Assembly: GCA_914767715.1 (NCBI GenBank)
Contig: OU612065.1
Location: 30,132,001 to 30,196,000 of the forward strand
Length of the DNA: 64,000 bases
Source: Membranipora membranacea
Lineage: Eukaryota; Bryozoa; Gymnolaemata; Cheilostomatida; Membraniporidae
Reading direction: 5' to 3'
Shown here: piece by piece, positions 22,566 through 36,446 of the stretch
How positions within the stretch are numbered: position 1 is the stretch's first letter
Layout of the letters: each line of letters starts with the position of its first letter
The notes under the pieces: model-generated
What the model saw: only the letters and a program-made list of their open reading frames with translations
Database searches by the model: none
Told to the model about the DNA's origin: nothing
Position numbers and translations under genes: made by a program

Positions 22566-25500
22566 CTAAGGTCCAGCGGACCTAAGGAGACAGAATCTCG
22601 GCTTCTCATTAAAGTCTTTATAAGTTTTGATATATTTCAGTTGCCATTCAGGATTGTCTTCTACTAGACGCTTGATCAGTTCAGGGTGAGAGCTGTCAAC
22701 CTCCAACCATAGTAACCTAGAATAACAGAAGAACTAGTAATATACTCACGAGGAGTGAAATATTCGCAGGATGAGGAGTTCGCCATTTTTTACTGGCTTG
22801 AAATACTGAAACGTATGGCTAGCCTACATAATTCTCATCCTCTTTACATTATTTGATCTCCCACCCAAGCCAGCTAACATTAAGTCACTCTATAGCTAAT
22901 ATCTACACCACTTGGGTACATTGGACCACTTGGTGAGGTTTAATGTGAGATGCAGGCGACCCAGTCCGTTAGAAAACTGAGATTTAACGGTTACGTGAAT
23001 CAAGTGAGCTATGGTAGCAGCATAGTCACATATCTTTAGCGTGGTGTAATGATTTGTCGCAAAGTTTGAACATTTCCAGAAAAAAATTATGGCAAACAAA
23101 ATATCTGATATAAAATGGAGGGGATACAACTGCAATGCAATAGTAATGAGCGCACTTCGCTTATAACAAGCATTGTATCCGCTAATAGTGCAGTAATCTA
23201 TCATACAAGCATTTACACATCAAACTGTAGTCAATTATTGTAAGACCGGCTCTGAAGTTTGGTGCTGTGTTTATCAGTAGTATGATTGAGGTAATTAGGA
23301 ACTTACCCATTAGGGTTGATGATATGTCTGGTATTTCTGAGTAACATGATAACAATGTCAAGTCCATCTTCTCCTCCGTGTAGAGCACCGTTCACATCCT
23401 CATATCTACAGACATAGACGGTCAATCATCTCAACTTAGAGAATAGAAATAAGCTGGGTAATATGTTAGGGTTAGTGTTAATGAAAATACTTCTGGTTCC
23501 TATTTGTAAGGCTTAAAAATATTCAAGAGCAATAAAAAACAAAAGGGCAACATTAGAAGACATCAGAAAACAACAATGTCAACTGTAAAAAAGTATGTAT
23601 TACTGGTCTCAACATCTTGGCGATTCCTAAGCCACCTGAGCATTGAACTATTCTGACAGGAGAAGTATCTATCTAACACGAACCAGCAACAAATGTAGCT
23701 CACATCTGGCATTCTGAGTTTTTTCAATGTAGTAAGTTTTGCATCAGGCCCTGGGGTTGGCATTTACCTTGCTGACATAGGTAGTACATTTACTTACTTG
23801 GTGATTTCAGGTTGTAGAGACATCAAGTCAGCAGATTTAATATAAGGAGGATTACTGACTATTAGATCATATCTCTCACTGAACACTGACGACACTACAA
23901 CAAATACGATACTTGTATATACACACAATAATACAGCAAAGGTATAATGTACACACGATAATACAACAAAGATAATCAGAACATGAGCAAACAGACCACT
24001 GTACCCGGCCAACAGTCATACAGGTGACTGTGATGATATAAAGCAATGTCATTATTATATCTTCAGTTACCACGCGCAATATGACCAGGGTGTTTGTCCC
24101 AAAGCCTTACATACACAAATAAGAGTTATCCTCTTTCTGAAATAGTAGTTCAGAGAGTGGGTAACTCCTTTTAAACCATGTTTTTCTCATTTGACCATAA
24201 AACTTTTGTGGGTGGCACCAGTACACACTTCAGACTAGAAGAACGATAGATTGATCTTTCAGTCATACTGCTGATGATCTATCGAGCCCTGAAAGTAACT
24301 ATGTATCATTAAATTTCACCTGAATTACCGCATAGGAAATTCATTTAGTGATCATGTTTGATTTTGTTTAAATAATGTTACAGGCAGCTAACCTTGGATC
24401 GCTTGATCTGTGACATCGATATTCTCCACATGCACAATAAGAGCGTGATTGTTTGCATTCTTTCTCGTGAGATCACAAGCTATAGTGCTCTTGTCAACAC
24501 CGATACAGTACGCAGAGGGGAACTCTCTAGCAAGGGACAGTATGATAGCACCACTTCCACAGCCGATGTCTATGATGCGATTCGGTTCCATTAAATCCTG
24601 TATGACTGTATAGTTCTTTATGTGTGTTATCAGCTCCTGAAATAAATGTGTATTGGTGATCTGTGACTACTGGACACAGAGTTTTCTTCTAAGCAGTAAT
24701 ACAATGCAGTAGTAAATGTCTGAAATATTCTATCCGCACATACGTCATCATGGAGTTGAGGTCGGCTATAATTTATGCACAGCGGTTGATATGCAAGAAT
24801 GATGAGGAGGGAAAGTATAGAAGTCTTCAAAGGCTCCCAAGACAAGAGTAATAAGTTTATAATGAGATATAACTATTTAGAACTATTCAATATTGCATGG
24901 ACAGTCATGCCTTATAGTTATTTGGACAGTTCAAACTTGTTTTTATTTATTTTATGTTGAGTCACGGTGGCCTATGAAGGTTTTTATTATTTCCACTGTT
25001 CATGTGCTCCTTAAATTGAATTTTGTTCACTGTCACCTTATACTGACATTCTGAAAACGAATTTCCTATTATTTTGAGGTATTGAGACATGATAAGCATT
25101 TTTTGGTAAAAAGAGGTATGCAGCTAGAATGAGTTGGCTGGAATTGGCATTTTTGAAATTTTAAAAATGTGTCATCCCACTTTGACAAGGTTTAACCATA
25201 GACTTAATAATACTGGGTTCAACTGGCTTAGACTATGTATCTGATTATACTCCCTGGATATCATGTCGGAAGAAGAATGACCTACTTAGGATGAAAACAT
25301 AGAAGTCTTTTTTGTACTTTTAGTTTTGAAAATTGCAAATTTTGAAAGACATTCAGAAAAGTCAAAAGCTTTATATAAATAACCATTAGATACTAAGAAG
25401 TTATTGAATGCAGTAGAATGATAACAATACGCCATGCAACTGTCAGGCTTTGGAAATGGGTTCATTCCACCAGGAGCTTTCCGATAGAATATAAAACGAT

Positions 25501-27162
25501 ATGATGAATGATGAACGATATGATGAATAGCGGATAGAAAATTTAACATTGATCACTATGTACAAGTAATTGTCATTGAAGGATTTTTTGATATATCACA
25601 AGTAGTTTCTGAGTAAAAGAAAAGGTTATATAAAAAGATGAGGAATAATACAATAATAAATGGTGGTTATTTCATCTGCTCCATCCACACACATGGTGAC
25701 TTTAATTTTAGTCTTACCTCAGTTTCAGGGCGTGGTATTAATACTGGTGGCTTCATCTGTAAGACAAGATCTCTGAAATCCCATTCCTCGATCACATACT
25801 GTACAGGCATTCTAGAAGAATATGTGGTTACACATCAATCAGAAATAACAATCAACATAGGGAACTATGATTGTGGCTAACAATGCATTGGTAAGATGTT
25901 TCCTTCTTAAAAGCAAGGAGTTGGAGACATTTCTAGGTTTTGAAACCCTTCACTTCCTGATTATTTGTATGCAATGATGATAAGGTTGTTGCTTCTAACC
26001 CTCGCTGTTCTAAAAAAGGAGTCTCTAATTCATTGTTAGGAGCAACAACCTTATCATTGCATTCAAATAATCAGGAAGCGAAGCGTTTCAAAACCGACAA
26101 ACTTCTAGTAAAGGGAAGGAATTTAGTTTTATAGCCGCACTATGTAATACTACACCAGCAATTTATTATGCAAAGTCATCTTTGTGATTCAGAGTCATAA
26201 CTGAAATCAGGATGTTGAAAAAGTGTTTGTCACATAATAGACAAAAGAGTCAACAAAAAATGCTGGTTACCTTTTTAAGCGAAGACTACACAAGTCGTTT
26301 ATTTTATCTGTCTTTTTTCTTGATACTATCTGCCAGGGCAATACATTCTCTAACTGCAAACACATCAAACATCAATACATCATTATGCCAACAATTTTTT
26401 CACTGACTCTCAAAACTTAATCCTGAGACTTATTCATTTGATCCTATCAAAATGTTGATCGGCAATATGACACTGGATAAAAGTTAATACCATAGAAATG
26501 GATGAGCATGTACTTGTTTGATTTTCAAGGCATAACACTAGCAATCACAGTATCATTGATTAACACGAGCTACATTCACTTCTGAGATAAGGAATGAGAG
26601 TCATCGAAAAAATAACTGACAAGAGTTATTCTCATGCTGGCAACAATGAACAAGTTCATTGCTGACAAGATGTTCAAGGGTGCTTTCAATACACATAAGA
26701 AAGTAGAATTGGCAAGAAGGGACAACTTAAGCCCGACAACATGTGACCGAATTTCAGTAGAGAAAAAAATGGTTGTGTTAGGTTACCGGTAAAAACCCGC
26801 AACATACACAAATGTGAGGTAAACATACTCACAGTTTTCTGCCCGAGTACGTGCGCTATTATAAGCTCAGCCGATACGTCCGGCTCTGAGATATTCATGT
26901 CTGTGAACTTCTCTGTCCATTTAGCTTTAATGGATTGTACATTGTGTATGGCTGACGGGACCACATCGGGGTTTGTCCTGCGCTTGTGATCATAGTGTCT
27001 TTTTGTGACTGTGTGGTAGCCATTGTTGATACTGCTATTATAGTAGGCTGGTGTAGTGCATGTTTTCATTAAGCAGTTAGATCGCATCAGTCTGCATGTC
27101 TGACAGCATGCAGGGAATACGGCCCGTCTAAGTGAGGCTATCATCGCCTTCCCTGAGTACAT
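22566..27162 (-). CDS. HEMK1: HemK-family N5-glutamine methyltransferase (mitochondrial release factor)
   Basis: Transfers a methyl group from S-adenosylmethionine to the glutamine of the GGQ motif in release factors; the animal HEMK1 branch is mitochondrial. Seven exons: 27162-26833, 26353-26271, 25811-25718, 24636-24393, 23885-23798, 23405-23307, 22716-22566; total 1089 nt, 362 aa, all phases closing. The first ~60 aa are rich in Arg and Lys with few acidic residues, as in a mitochondrial presequence. The helical N-domain follows ([20 protein letters not shown]), then [12 protein letters not shown] and LIPRPETE, the SAM-binding motif DIGCGSG at about residues 192-198, and the catalytic NPPY at about 262-265. 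The C-terminal part has [12 protein letters not shown], as in PrmC/HemK. For exon 5 the acceptor cgtcag before TGTTCAG was chosen because it keeps phase; the nearer cag does not. Start could also be Met7. Confidence 0.93.
25110..25290. repeat. Dispersed repeat in HEMK1 intron 3 (partner near 58.6 kb)
   Basis: Shares a colinear, diverged stretch with 58535-58695: gaggtatgcagc, then gctggaattggc, atgtgtcatcccactttgac and atatcatgtcggaagaag-like segments in the same order and orientation. Roughly 70% identity by eye. Confidence 0.4.
25925..26110. repeat. Foldback element in HEMK1 intron 2
   Basis: Inverted arms of about 60-70 bp: gttttgaaaccc...gataaggttgttgct on the left and its near reverse complement ending cgtttcaaaacc on the right, around a central ~40-base spacer. 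Flanks share acatttctag and aaacttctag. A MITE-like foldback is the simplest reading. Confidence 0.55.
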
Positions 27163-28734
27163 TGTGACCTCTTACTTCTCCGATTTTCAGGACTGTAACA
27201 AAAAGCATGATGAAGATACAATAGATGAATTGGCATAACCTATGGTACACCCTACAGAAGGAAGATTTTCATTGGATCAAAAATTTGGTTGTTGGAAGGA
27301 TTCGCAGCAATTGAATCAGCTCATCATTAGAATTTGGAAGAAATCCCAGCCATAACTTCTGCGAGAAAAATTCAACAGTTGACTATGTGAATTAATGTTA
27401 AACCCGCGAATTTGTACATCCTGTAGGGTAAGCTCTATGTTTGATATTTGCGCGCCTTCACATACTTTACAGAGAGTGAGTTAGTTGCAAACTTTGGACA
27501 ACTGAAATACAAAAAAAACAAGCGATGCTCAAACATAGATCCAGCACTCATACTCTTCTCAGATTATTAAAATCAAGATACGGTTAATAGCTACACATAC
27601 CTACCCACAAACAAACATAAACGATCTTAGCAATGCATCTTTTATGATGTGTTGCGGGACTCAAATGAAGGCTTTGGAGTCGTCGGTAACTCGATACAGT
27701 GACAAGTGTATCTTTATTAGGCACAGTGGAGCATGTTTGTCATCGCTGACCATGAAACACAACTGCCTTACTAATATGTAACATAGGTAAAATAATGCTG
27801 CTTTGTATTGGCAGGGTGGTCTCTGACCGCTTACACACCATAGGTAAATAAGCATGTTATGTTGACAATCCTGGGTCAGGGCAGGGAGAATGGTCAGGGA
27901 ACTACACTACGCTCGCTGTTAATGTGACACCAACTAGTAAAGGTTCTACCATAGCGCAGACAGTTCTTTTTCATTTGGTCATAGAAACATACTTTTGATA
28001 ATCATGGGCATTTGGGAGTTAAAAGCATGTTGATTTTATGTAAACTCTTCCCATCTATCTATCTATGCTATGGTCATACTCAGTTACTCCAGTCCACCTA
28101 TCTATCTATATTTTTCTGGGAGTCAAATATACATAGGGATAGGCTACAATCAACATGGATTCAATTTTAATGAAACTATATCTACTATGGGCTGGTGCCA
28201 TCAAGGTGAGAGTTAACCACATGTCTTCTCCAAAACATGGGTCTCCTCTGGCAATGTTTGAGATTGACATCATCAGAGCATGACACAGACTGGCTGCCCC
28301 CCCCCCTTGCCTTCATTGTTGTTGGGTTTCTCTGTTTTCTTTTTATTGCCATACAGTTGACTAGACAGGCTTAACCCACTGTTTGGGATTCATGATGAAA
28401 ACTTAAATCCAATGTCCCATTGCTTTTAAATGTCTCACCACTGTCTAACACCAAGGTAATTCCTCCAATCTGATACCCTTGCAATCACAGGACCACACTT
28501 ACAACAATTACATTTCTGTCAAGTCAAAAGTGAAAGTCAGGTTTGCTAAACCGAAACTACATATGAGCATGCGCATAACAAAATGTTTACCACGTGACCC
28601 TATGGTTACTTCATATAATACTAATAGTACATGTTGTTTATAAGAACGGATCACTGTACTTCCTTCCATTCATTTCACTTGCAGCTTTGCAGACCTCCAG
28701 ACAGTCTTCAAATTCTCAGCAAATCAGTAGCAAA
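27163..28734. other. Divergent HEMK1 / TKT promoter interval
   Basis: The two genes are transcribed away from each other from this 1.6-kb interval. An acceptor-like tgcag at 28680-28684 just before the TKT start region suggests that TKT has at least one upstream non-coding exon here. Short atct repeats occur near 28055-28110 and a C10 run near 28300. No clear TATA box. Confidence 0.45.
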
Positions 28735-31700
28735 ATGTCAGAGCAGTACCATTCACCAGATGCTAAGAAGGTTGAGCTTCTTCAAGATATTGCAAACAAG
28801 ATCAGAATTATAAGTGTCCAATCTACCAATGCCAGCAAATCTGGGTAAGAAAGAATTTCTCAATAAAATAAAGTTATTGTGAGCATGTTTTTGTTCTAAA
28901 GTTAACTCAGTTAATAACTGAGTTAACTTTAGCTACTGCTGACTTCAATACCTGATGATTGTGAACATGGTAACAATAAGACCTCTTACATAATAATACA
29001 TACATACATGTCCTGTCTGTTATGATGTGAACACTATAATTATATATATATGTATGTATGTATTGTATGTTTTTGACAACTGTTAGTGTTAACTATCTCA
29101 TCTGTTTGTCCTGTGTTGTATATAAATGAACGTGCAAATGCATTGATTTATATTATTTTCTCCGTTTCTATATTTATAGGCACCCTACATCCAGTGCCTC
29201 TATGGCCGAGATGCTTTCTGTGCTGTTCTTTAACACAATGAAGTACTCGATATCAGCACCAAGAGCTGCGAGCGCTGACAGACTTATCCTGTCTAAGGGA
29301 CATGCCTGCCCTGCTCTCTATGCTGCCTGGTCTCAGACAGGTCTCTTCCCTGAATCTGACTGTCTGAACCTGAGAAAGATTGACTCTGACCTCGAGGGCC
29401 ACCCAACTCCAGTAAGTGTTGTATTATCTGCACAAGTTGGAGTTTGTTGTGAAACTATTTCAATGCTTATTAAGCGCTGATGACTGACGAGTGATGAAGT
29501 TTGAGATTTTTTGAGAGTGTATGAAGCAGCCTATTTGTGGGACTTATAGCGGAAGAACCAAACCAGTTGGACTTGCAAACTAATCAGTATCACCTTAACT
29601 TTCCTGAACGGTATTATATTAGAGAGATTCATAGATTATAGTGTGCTAGGCCCGCTGAGATGAATGAGTTAATTAATAGTAACTGAAAAATGGCCATTTA
29701 AAATGCTGACTACAATGTTTTATGAAATTGTTCGCAGAGATTCTTGCAGAAACCGCAAGTAATTGGGAGTCTGCAATAGTGAATCGATGGTGATTCAGAC
29801 TTCCAGAAGTGCACTTAACACCATGAATGTTTTTTTCAAACCATGTATGTCTCAACATTTCGAAATATATTTGTCCTTTTTTTCACTGGTTGCTAATTTA
29901 GTGATAAGTGTGTTGTGCTCACATAGATAGAACTGAAGTATATGAAACATACAGACATTTTCAAGAGCATGTATGCTTTCTCCTTCCTTGTCGCAATACT
30001 TTATTACTAACTACTTCCCTGTACAGTTGAATAGGCGCACTTGATATTCTAGCAGTGGGCCGGCTCTTATCAATGCAAAAGTTGTGAAACCCTATGAATA
30101 ACTTATCTTGTACATACTTAGGAAGTTTGGAAAGGACTTTCATAACAGGAATGTTTCCTCGTGTCTTAATAGCTGTACAGTTTAGGTTGTTGAATATTAA
30201 AAAAAATCTATGCAAAACTTTGGCTTTAAAAACTTTACCTTCCCCGGGTGGGTCTATTCATTATTGATTATAAAGAGCGCATGTTTGCAGTGTGCATCCT
30301 TGAAGAAGAAGCATAAATATCTCATAATTTAGGATTAGCCATTTGTTATACCAGCCGTCGGTAATCTTTGGTAGTATTATAACAGACACAGATCATCGCA
30401 CTCATCTTATTCCTATTATTATTTTGCAGAGATTGAACTTCATCGATGCAGCCACAGGCTCACTGGGACAGGGACTCAGCATCTCAGCCGGTATGGCTTA
30501 TGTCGGCAAATATCTGGACAAGTCCAGGTATGTACAGAAGCGCAGACTCTATCATAATCACAAATAGACCTCTACCAGTCACTTGCACGTTAATATTATA
30601 GGGGAAAGATTTGTTTGGTTTGTTCCAGCTGAGTCTGAGAAATCTTAATTCAAATTTAAGTTTTCGTACAAAGGGAAAGAGAGTTTTTCATAGCTTACAC
30701 TGAGGATTGGGCAATCATTGTCTGCAAAGAATTACAGGGTATTGGCATCATTGAAACAGAACATATAAAAACACAGTGATGACATGATGATCATGCTTAT
30801 CTATGGTCATACTTGGCCGTACTTATCAATGACCATATTCTGTGATCATCCTATATTTCCATCCGGATCGTTTGTCCTACATGTTGCCATAATCACTTCT
30901 ACAAAGAAGGGGCTGCATGCTAGTGAACATGCTCATTTCAAATCGAAATCAACTCGATTGAGCAACAACAAATGGCAAGATACTTTACTTGGATCATTGC
31001 AGTCCCAATTGATCAAGCCCAATGACTGATATGAACTTAATTACAGGATAGTGGCTGGCATAAATATAAATTCTTCAAATTCAAAATCATCCAACATTGA
31101 TACCCTAAACTTGAGAGTACATACTTCATCACTTATGTTCACCTGTGAACACAGAGTTGACACATTGGATTTATTAGATGTGGAACTTATACGTCAGTCA
31201 GGCTGGCTCAATCTCAGAAATTTGGTCCAAAACATTACAGCCACTCAGACACTGCAGTCTTCCTTGGTAGTGTACAGAATCACATTTTCGCCGGTGAATA
31301 TGTCACAGTGTATAATATTAAATCACTTCAAATCTATGATGGTCGCACTTTGTCTGGAACCGCAGACACATCAACCTTACAAAGAGTAATCGTCACCCAG
31401 TGTCTCTCATAGATGATTGGTTGTTGGTGTCACTCCTTTATGACACCCCATTATAAATAAACAAGATAAATTGTAAAAGAAGTTGAGCAGCCGGTTAAGA
31501 ACATAAGCGCACATAGTAAGCCTATACACATCTGTACACCATTTATACTGGTGCAAGAATAACTGAACCTTCCAATCATATCTATACCTGCAGAGACAGC
31601 TGCAGTGATTCTTGTTCAAGCTTGTGAAAGAAAAAAACATATTTAAAACCCATGCAAGGACCAGGAGTTGTTTTACCACATGATCCTAAGCCCATCTGAA

Positions 31701-34700
31701 TACAGGCCCTCAATTTCGGTCTATCCGGTTATATTCAAGTTGCTTGCTCAGTACATACTATAGTAGATAACCTTAGTATGGTGATGATGAGGCGCTGACA
31801 TTTCAGATGATTTATAATTTGATGGCCATTTAGGTCTAGCATTGCGGTCACACTTGGGATTTAAATAGAAACCCCCCTCCTCCATAGTATCAGATATGCA
31901 GACTAATAGGCTATACAGCATTTTTTCAGACCTTGTTCGTAGTAAGATAAAGTTGCAACAATATGTGATGTTTGATTGTAGTTTCCGTACATACTGTATT
32001 ATCGGAGATGGAGAATCAGCAGAGGGTTCTATCTGGGAGGCTCTACACTTTGGAAGCTACTATAAGCTCGACAACCTTGTAGCAATCTTCGATGTGAACA
32101 GGCTGGGACAGAGCCAGGAGACCTCACTGGGACATGATGTAGATACATACAGAAAACGTCTCGAGGCATTCGGGTAATTAATACCTCGGAATGAAGATAT
32201 CAGTATATCCTTCCTCTTTGCTTTTGTGAAGGAATCATGTTTTGGTATCAATCTAGAGTTTTCAGTCTAGTTTAGTCAACTGCTCAGACTTATTAAAATA
32301 GACTGAGAACTTCAGAATGATACCAAAAATCTGATTCTTTGACGACCACTTTAATGTTGACACAAGTTTGGCTGTGATCAACAGAGGAATGGGTGACAGG
32401 AAAGGTCACAATTGATGATTGACATTAATTCGGCACAAAGTAACTGCACCACCTCTTAGATTGATTAATTTGTTCCAGATTCATTTGTGCAAGTCATAGA
32501 ATGGCTCGATACCACGAATATCTGTCACCACTGCTACAAATTCTGCCATATCATGCGAATAGGATTGATATTTTGTTTTCAAAATATTTGGAAAATTTCT
32601 TTTCAATCCCTTTATTGAATCACTTAAATTGTGATTATTTCCAGTCATGACGCCAGGAATTTTCGTCGGTAACCTTGAAAACTTATTTATTTAGATTCCC
32701 GAAAAACTTGATTTTTCATTGGAATGCAATGGCATGACAAGCAATAATGTATTTACATTTTTTGCAGATGGAACACAATCGTAGTTGATGGACACAGCAT
32801 TCAGGAGCTGGACAAGGCCTTCCATAATGCCTCCTCCACACACAGCAGACCCACAGCTATCGTAGCTAAAACTCTCAAAGGAAAGGGACTCGTTGGTAAG
32901 TCATCAACAGCATTTTACCCTAACACCTGCACCTTATAAAAGGCATGAATTAGGAATAGTGATTTTTCACTTCCAGCTTGTATTCCAGCTACTATTGTGT
33001 TCACATTTAATTACAGAGGTTCACTACAACAGCTGTGGGAAGATGGAAGTAAATATTACTTCTCCCTTCCAACTAATTTCCATCTTGCTAAGCCTTCTCC
33101 TTTCTTGAATCTGAAACTCAAAAATAGTACTTACTTATTGTCTTCTTTTCCTCGTATTTATATATGACTTTCATGAATGTGACATTGTATTAAGTATTTT
33201 GATGGTTGGTGTTTGTAGGTATTGAGGATATGGAAAACTGGCACGGTAAGCCAATGGGAGACAAGGCTGACGCTATAGTAGCACATCTCCAATCTCTAAT
33301 TAAGAATAACGAATTTGGATCACTAAAGGCCCCCGCTCCTGCTGATGACTGCCCCAAAGTCAGCATGTCAGCTAAACTGTCAGAGCCCCCAAGCTACAAG
33401 GCTGGAGAAAAGGTACCATTACATGTCTCATATCTAGCTAATGTAGCCCATAGTTACATATCCTCATGGTCTCTCATTCAAATCTTTATGGCAACATTGT
33501 CTACAACCGTCTAACTTTTACAATAAATATCCAGTAGTGTCTGTTATCTCATAATGAGAGTATCATGGATGGATGTACATAACTTGCAGTGATAGGGCTA
33601 AAGAAAAAGCTCTTCCAGATTTAATTTGTTGGCTGGCTTTGTCGACAACCTTTATTAGAACCATATGAAATTATAGCTGATTTATGTGTTCTTTTCATGG
33701 TACACATAAAAAGAAGTTTGTGACAAAACTCTTCTGCTTATTTTCAATTTCCGAGAATACCATCAGAATGATCTGTTGAAGAAATTGGTAATGAATATTT
33801 TTTTGATCTGTTGACATCATGATTTACTATGTACAATATTTAGATTTATTGATAACTACTATTTTACCTTGAGACAACGACAAAACAGGAACATTAGAGT
33901 TTTTACCTTCTTCTTACGCCAGTCACCCATCATTACTCTCTCCATTGTGATGCATTTTCTCATTATTTACTTCATTTCGTCAGGTGGCTACAAGAAAGGC
34001 ATTTGGAACAGCTCTGCTGAAACTTGGAAAGAATAACAACAGAGTTATAAATGTTGATGGTGATGTGAAAAACTCAACCTTCAGCATTGACTTGGAGGTT
34101 AGTGAGCTTATCTGAAGAATTTATTATTATCACTCATTGTCAGCGGCAGCGCTGCATTAGAATATAACTAGAAATGGTGTGCTACTTTCGATGATATGAC
34201 TTCCTGCTGCTGTCTTAATTTCCTGAGTTTGATTGTAACTGCTGTCACTTGACTGATGTAATAACTGTTTCAGAGACCTTCTTTGTATGATTAAAGAGTA
34301 TGAAAAAGTTGTAGAGATTTTCAGCATTCTAGAATATAAAATGAGTGTGTTTGCTTTTGTCTTGTAGAAAGAGCTACCAGATCAGTTCATTCAGGGATTC
34401 ATAGCTGAACAGAACATGGTAGGCGTCGCTATCGGGGCAGCCGCTCGTGATAGAACCATTGCTTTCTGCAGTACATTCGCTGCATTCCTGTCTCGAGCCT
34501 ATGATCAGATTAGAATGGGAGCTCTCTCATTTACTAATGTTAACTATGTCGGCTCTCACGTCGGGGTGTCCATTGGTGAGTTTGTTATTCACAATTTCAC
34601 ATCTGTTCCACTTTCGTTGCCATTATTACACTATTAGCATTCATGACCGGACAGCATCTGAACCTGCCAGCTTTATGTTGCTGAAGGTATCATTCAGCTA

Positions 34701-36139
34701 TTAAAGACATTAATCACATGTGCAACATCTATAAATACCTCTTATAGGCATTGACATTGAAAACTTTTGTTTGAACCTGATCCATTAAAGAGATATGTCG
34801 ATTTATCTTCAGGTGAGGATGGACCAAGTCAGATGGCTTTAGAGGACCTGGGTATGTTCAGAGCTATTCCCGGAGGCACTGTATTCTATCCCTCTGACCC
34901 TGTTAGCTGTGAGCGAGCTATCGAACTAGCCGCTAACACTAAGGGTATCACCTACACTCGAACATCCAGACCAGCTTCTGTTAGTATCTACCCTAACGAC
35001 GAGGTATTCGAGATCGGCAAATGTAAGGTATGCAATACAATGAAACAACTTTGAATGGAAATGTTTCTAAAAGCGACCTTGTACAAGTAATTATATACAT
35101 GTAGTGGTATAATTTATTTGAGGAAATTGGAGTCGCCTGCTCTTTGAGCTTCAAGTTCAATGCATGGATAACTCCTAAATGAATAGTGAAGGTTACTTGT
35201 TACAAAAGGGTAAATTCCGGTCTTTCTTATTTCAAAATCACTCACACAGTCAATCTTTGGGTTCTAATTGCTTTGAAATTGAAAAATTGTGATCCTGAGC
35301 TAATATGTAATGATAAATTACACAGGTGCTGCTGCAAAGTAAATTAAATACAAAAAGGCTACTGCAACACTTTTTCAGTTTATTGGGAAAAGTCTTATTT
35401 TCTGTTGAGTCTTTGTTATTATGCTTTTTCTTTTTTACTATTTATGTTCTTGCCACATCACGAAAACCATTATAAATGATGAATTGTTGCTGACAATAAA
35501 TGTATTATTATTATTACAGGTGGTGAAGCAGTCTGAACACGACGCCGTGACTGTTGTCGGAGCAGGAGTTACTCTACATGAGGCACTGAAGGCTTATGAG
35601 GAGCTCAAGGCCACAGGGGTTAATATCAGAGTCGTCGATCCTTTCACCGTGAAGCCGATCGATAAGGCTGGAATACTCGCCGCTGTGAAGAGCACCGGTG
35701 GTAAACTAGTCATCGTCGAGGATCACTATCCTGAAGGTTTGTTATTCTACCGGTTGTTTTATATCAATATTTTTTGTTATTATTGCTGACAATGTCACCA
35801 CTTGTTGCCACAATTTAAATCCACAAAAAGGTACAGATCAAAACTTCCTGTGTCTCAATGCTGAGAATACGGTTCAGTAGGCTATGACCTTTCTAACCAT
35901 ACATTGATGTTGTCATGAGATAGATGTGGAGTCATATTAATTTCTAAATTTTTAACTTTACTCTTACAGGAGGTCTAGGAGAGGCTGTATTGTCTGCCCT
36001 TGCTGGTGAGAAACTGGTTGTCAAGCATTTAGCTGTGGGCCGTCTCCCCCGCAGTGGACCACCCGCTGTTCTCATGGATATGTTTGGAATCAGTGCTAGC
36101 TGTATTTCCAAGTCTGTACAGCAACTTCTGTCCGCTTAA
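28735..36139 (+). CDS. TKT: Transketolase
   Basis: Thiamine diphosphate enzyme of the non-oxidative pentose phosphate pathway; moves two-carbon ketol units between sugar phosphates in the cytosol. Eleven coding exons: 28735-28844, 29180-29411, 30430-30527, 31982-32173, 32768-32895, 33219-33412, 33984-34097, 34368-34575, 34813-35027, 35520-35736, 35970-36139; total 1878 nt, 625 aa (human 623), every junction in phase. Visible motifs: SGHPTS and [10 protein letters not shown] near the N-terminus, the cofactor motif [14 protein letters not shown] at about 155-168, [16 protein letters not shown], the central-domain Glu in AEQNM near 370, [25 protein letters not shown], and the C-terminal domain with [14 protein letters not shown]. 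The start is the first Met after an apparent non-coding exon boundary. Orthology to TKT rather than TKTL is the simple reading. Confidence 0.97.
28896..28932. repeat. Perfect 37-base hairpin in TKT intron 1
   Basis: The stem ctaaagttaactcagtta pairs with taactgagttaactttag around a single a; 18 bp with no mismatch. It lies 52 bases after the exon 1 donor. No flanking direct repeat was seen. Confidence 0.5.
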
Positions 36140-36440
36140 GTTGCCAGTGACAAGCGGCATTCACGCTGAAAGTATTCTATAAATCTAGGTGATAAATAAT
36201 ACCTGAACACCTGTTATTTCTTAACTCGTTATTTTACTCGTTCATTTTACCTACAAAACAACACATTATTAAGTCACAACGGTATCACACTGATATCTGT
36301 CATGTTCTTCTCAGCATTTCTCTTGGTTATTGTATGTAGCTTAAAAGCAGATATTTTGTTATCTTTTGCATTGTAGATTTCTCATGTTTAAATTTCAAAT
36401 GTCTTCCTAGAAAAGAAACACATGATTGTGTTTACTGTCA

Positions 36441-36446
36441 AATAAA
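36441..36446 (+). terminator. Polyadenylation signal of TKT
   Basis: AATAAA about 300 bases after the TKT stop codon, followed by an AT/GT-rich stretch. The assignment is positional. Confidence 0.4.

Noticed and set aside
23798-23880. Nearer acceptor (ttcag before TGAGAGATATG) for HEMK1 exon 5
   Set aside because: It breaks the phase with exon 4; the cgtcag acceptor five bases upstream keeps the frame.
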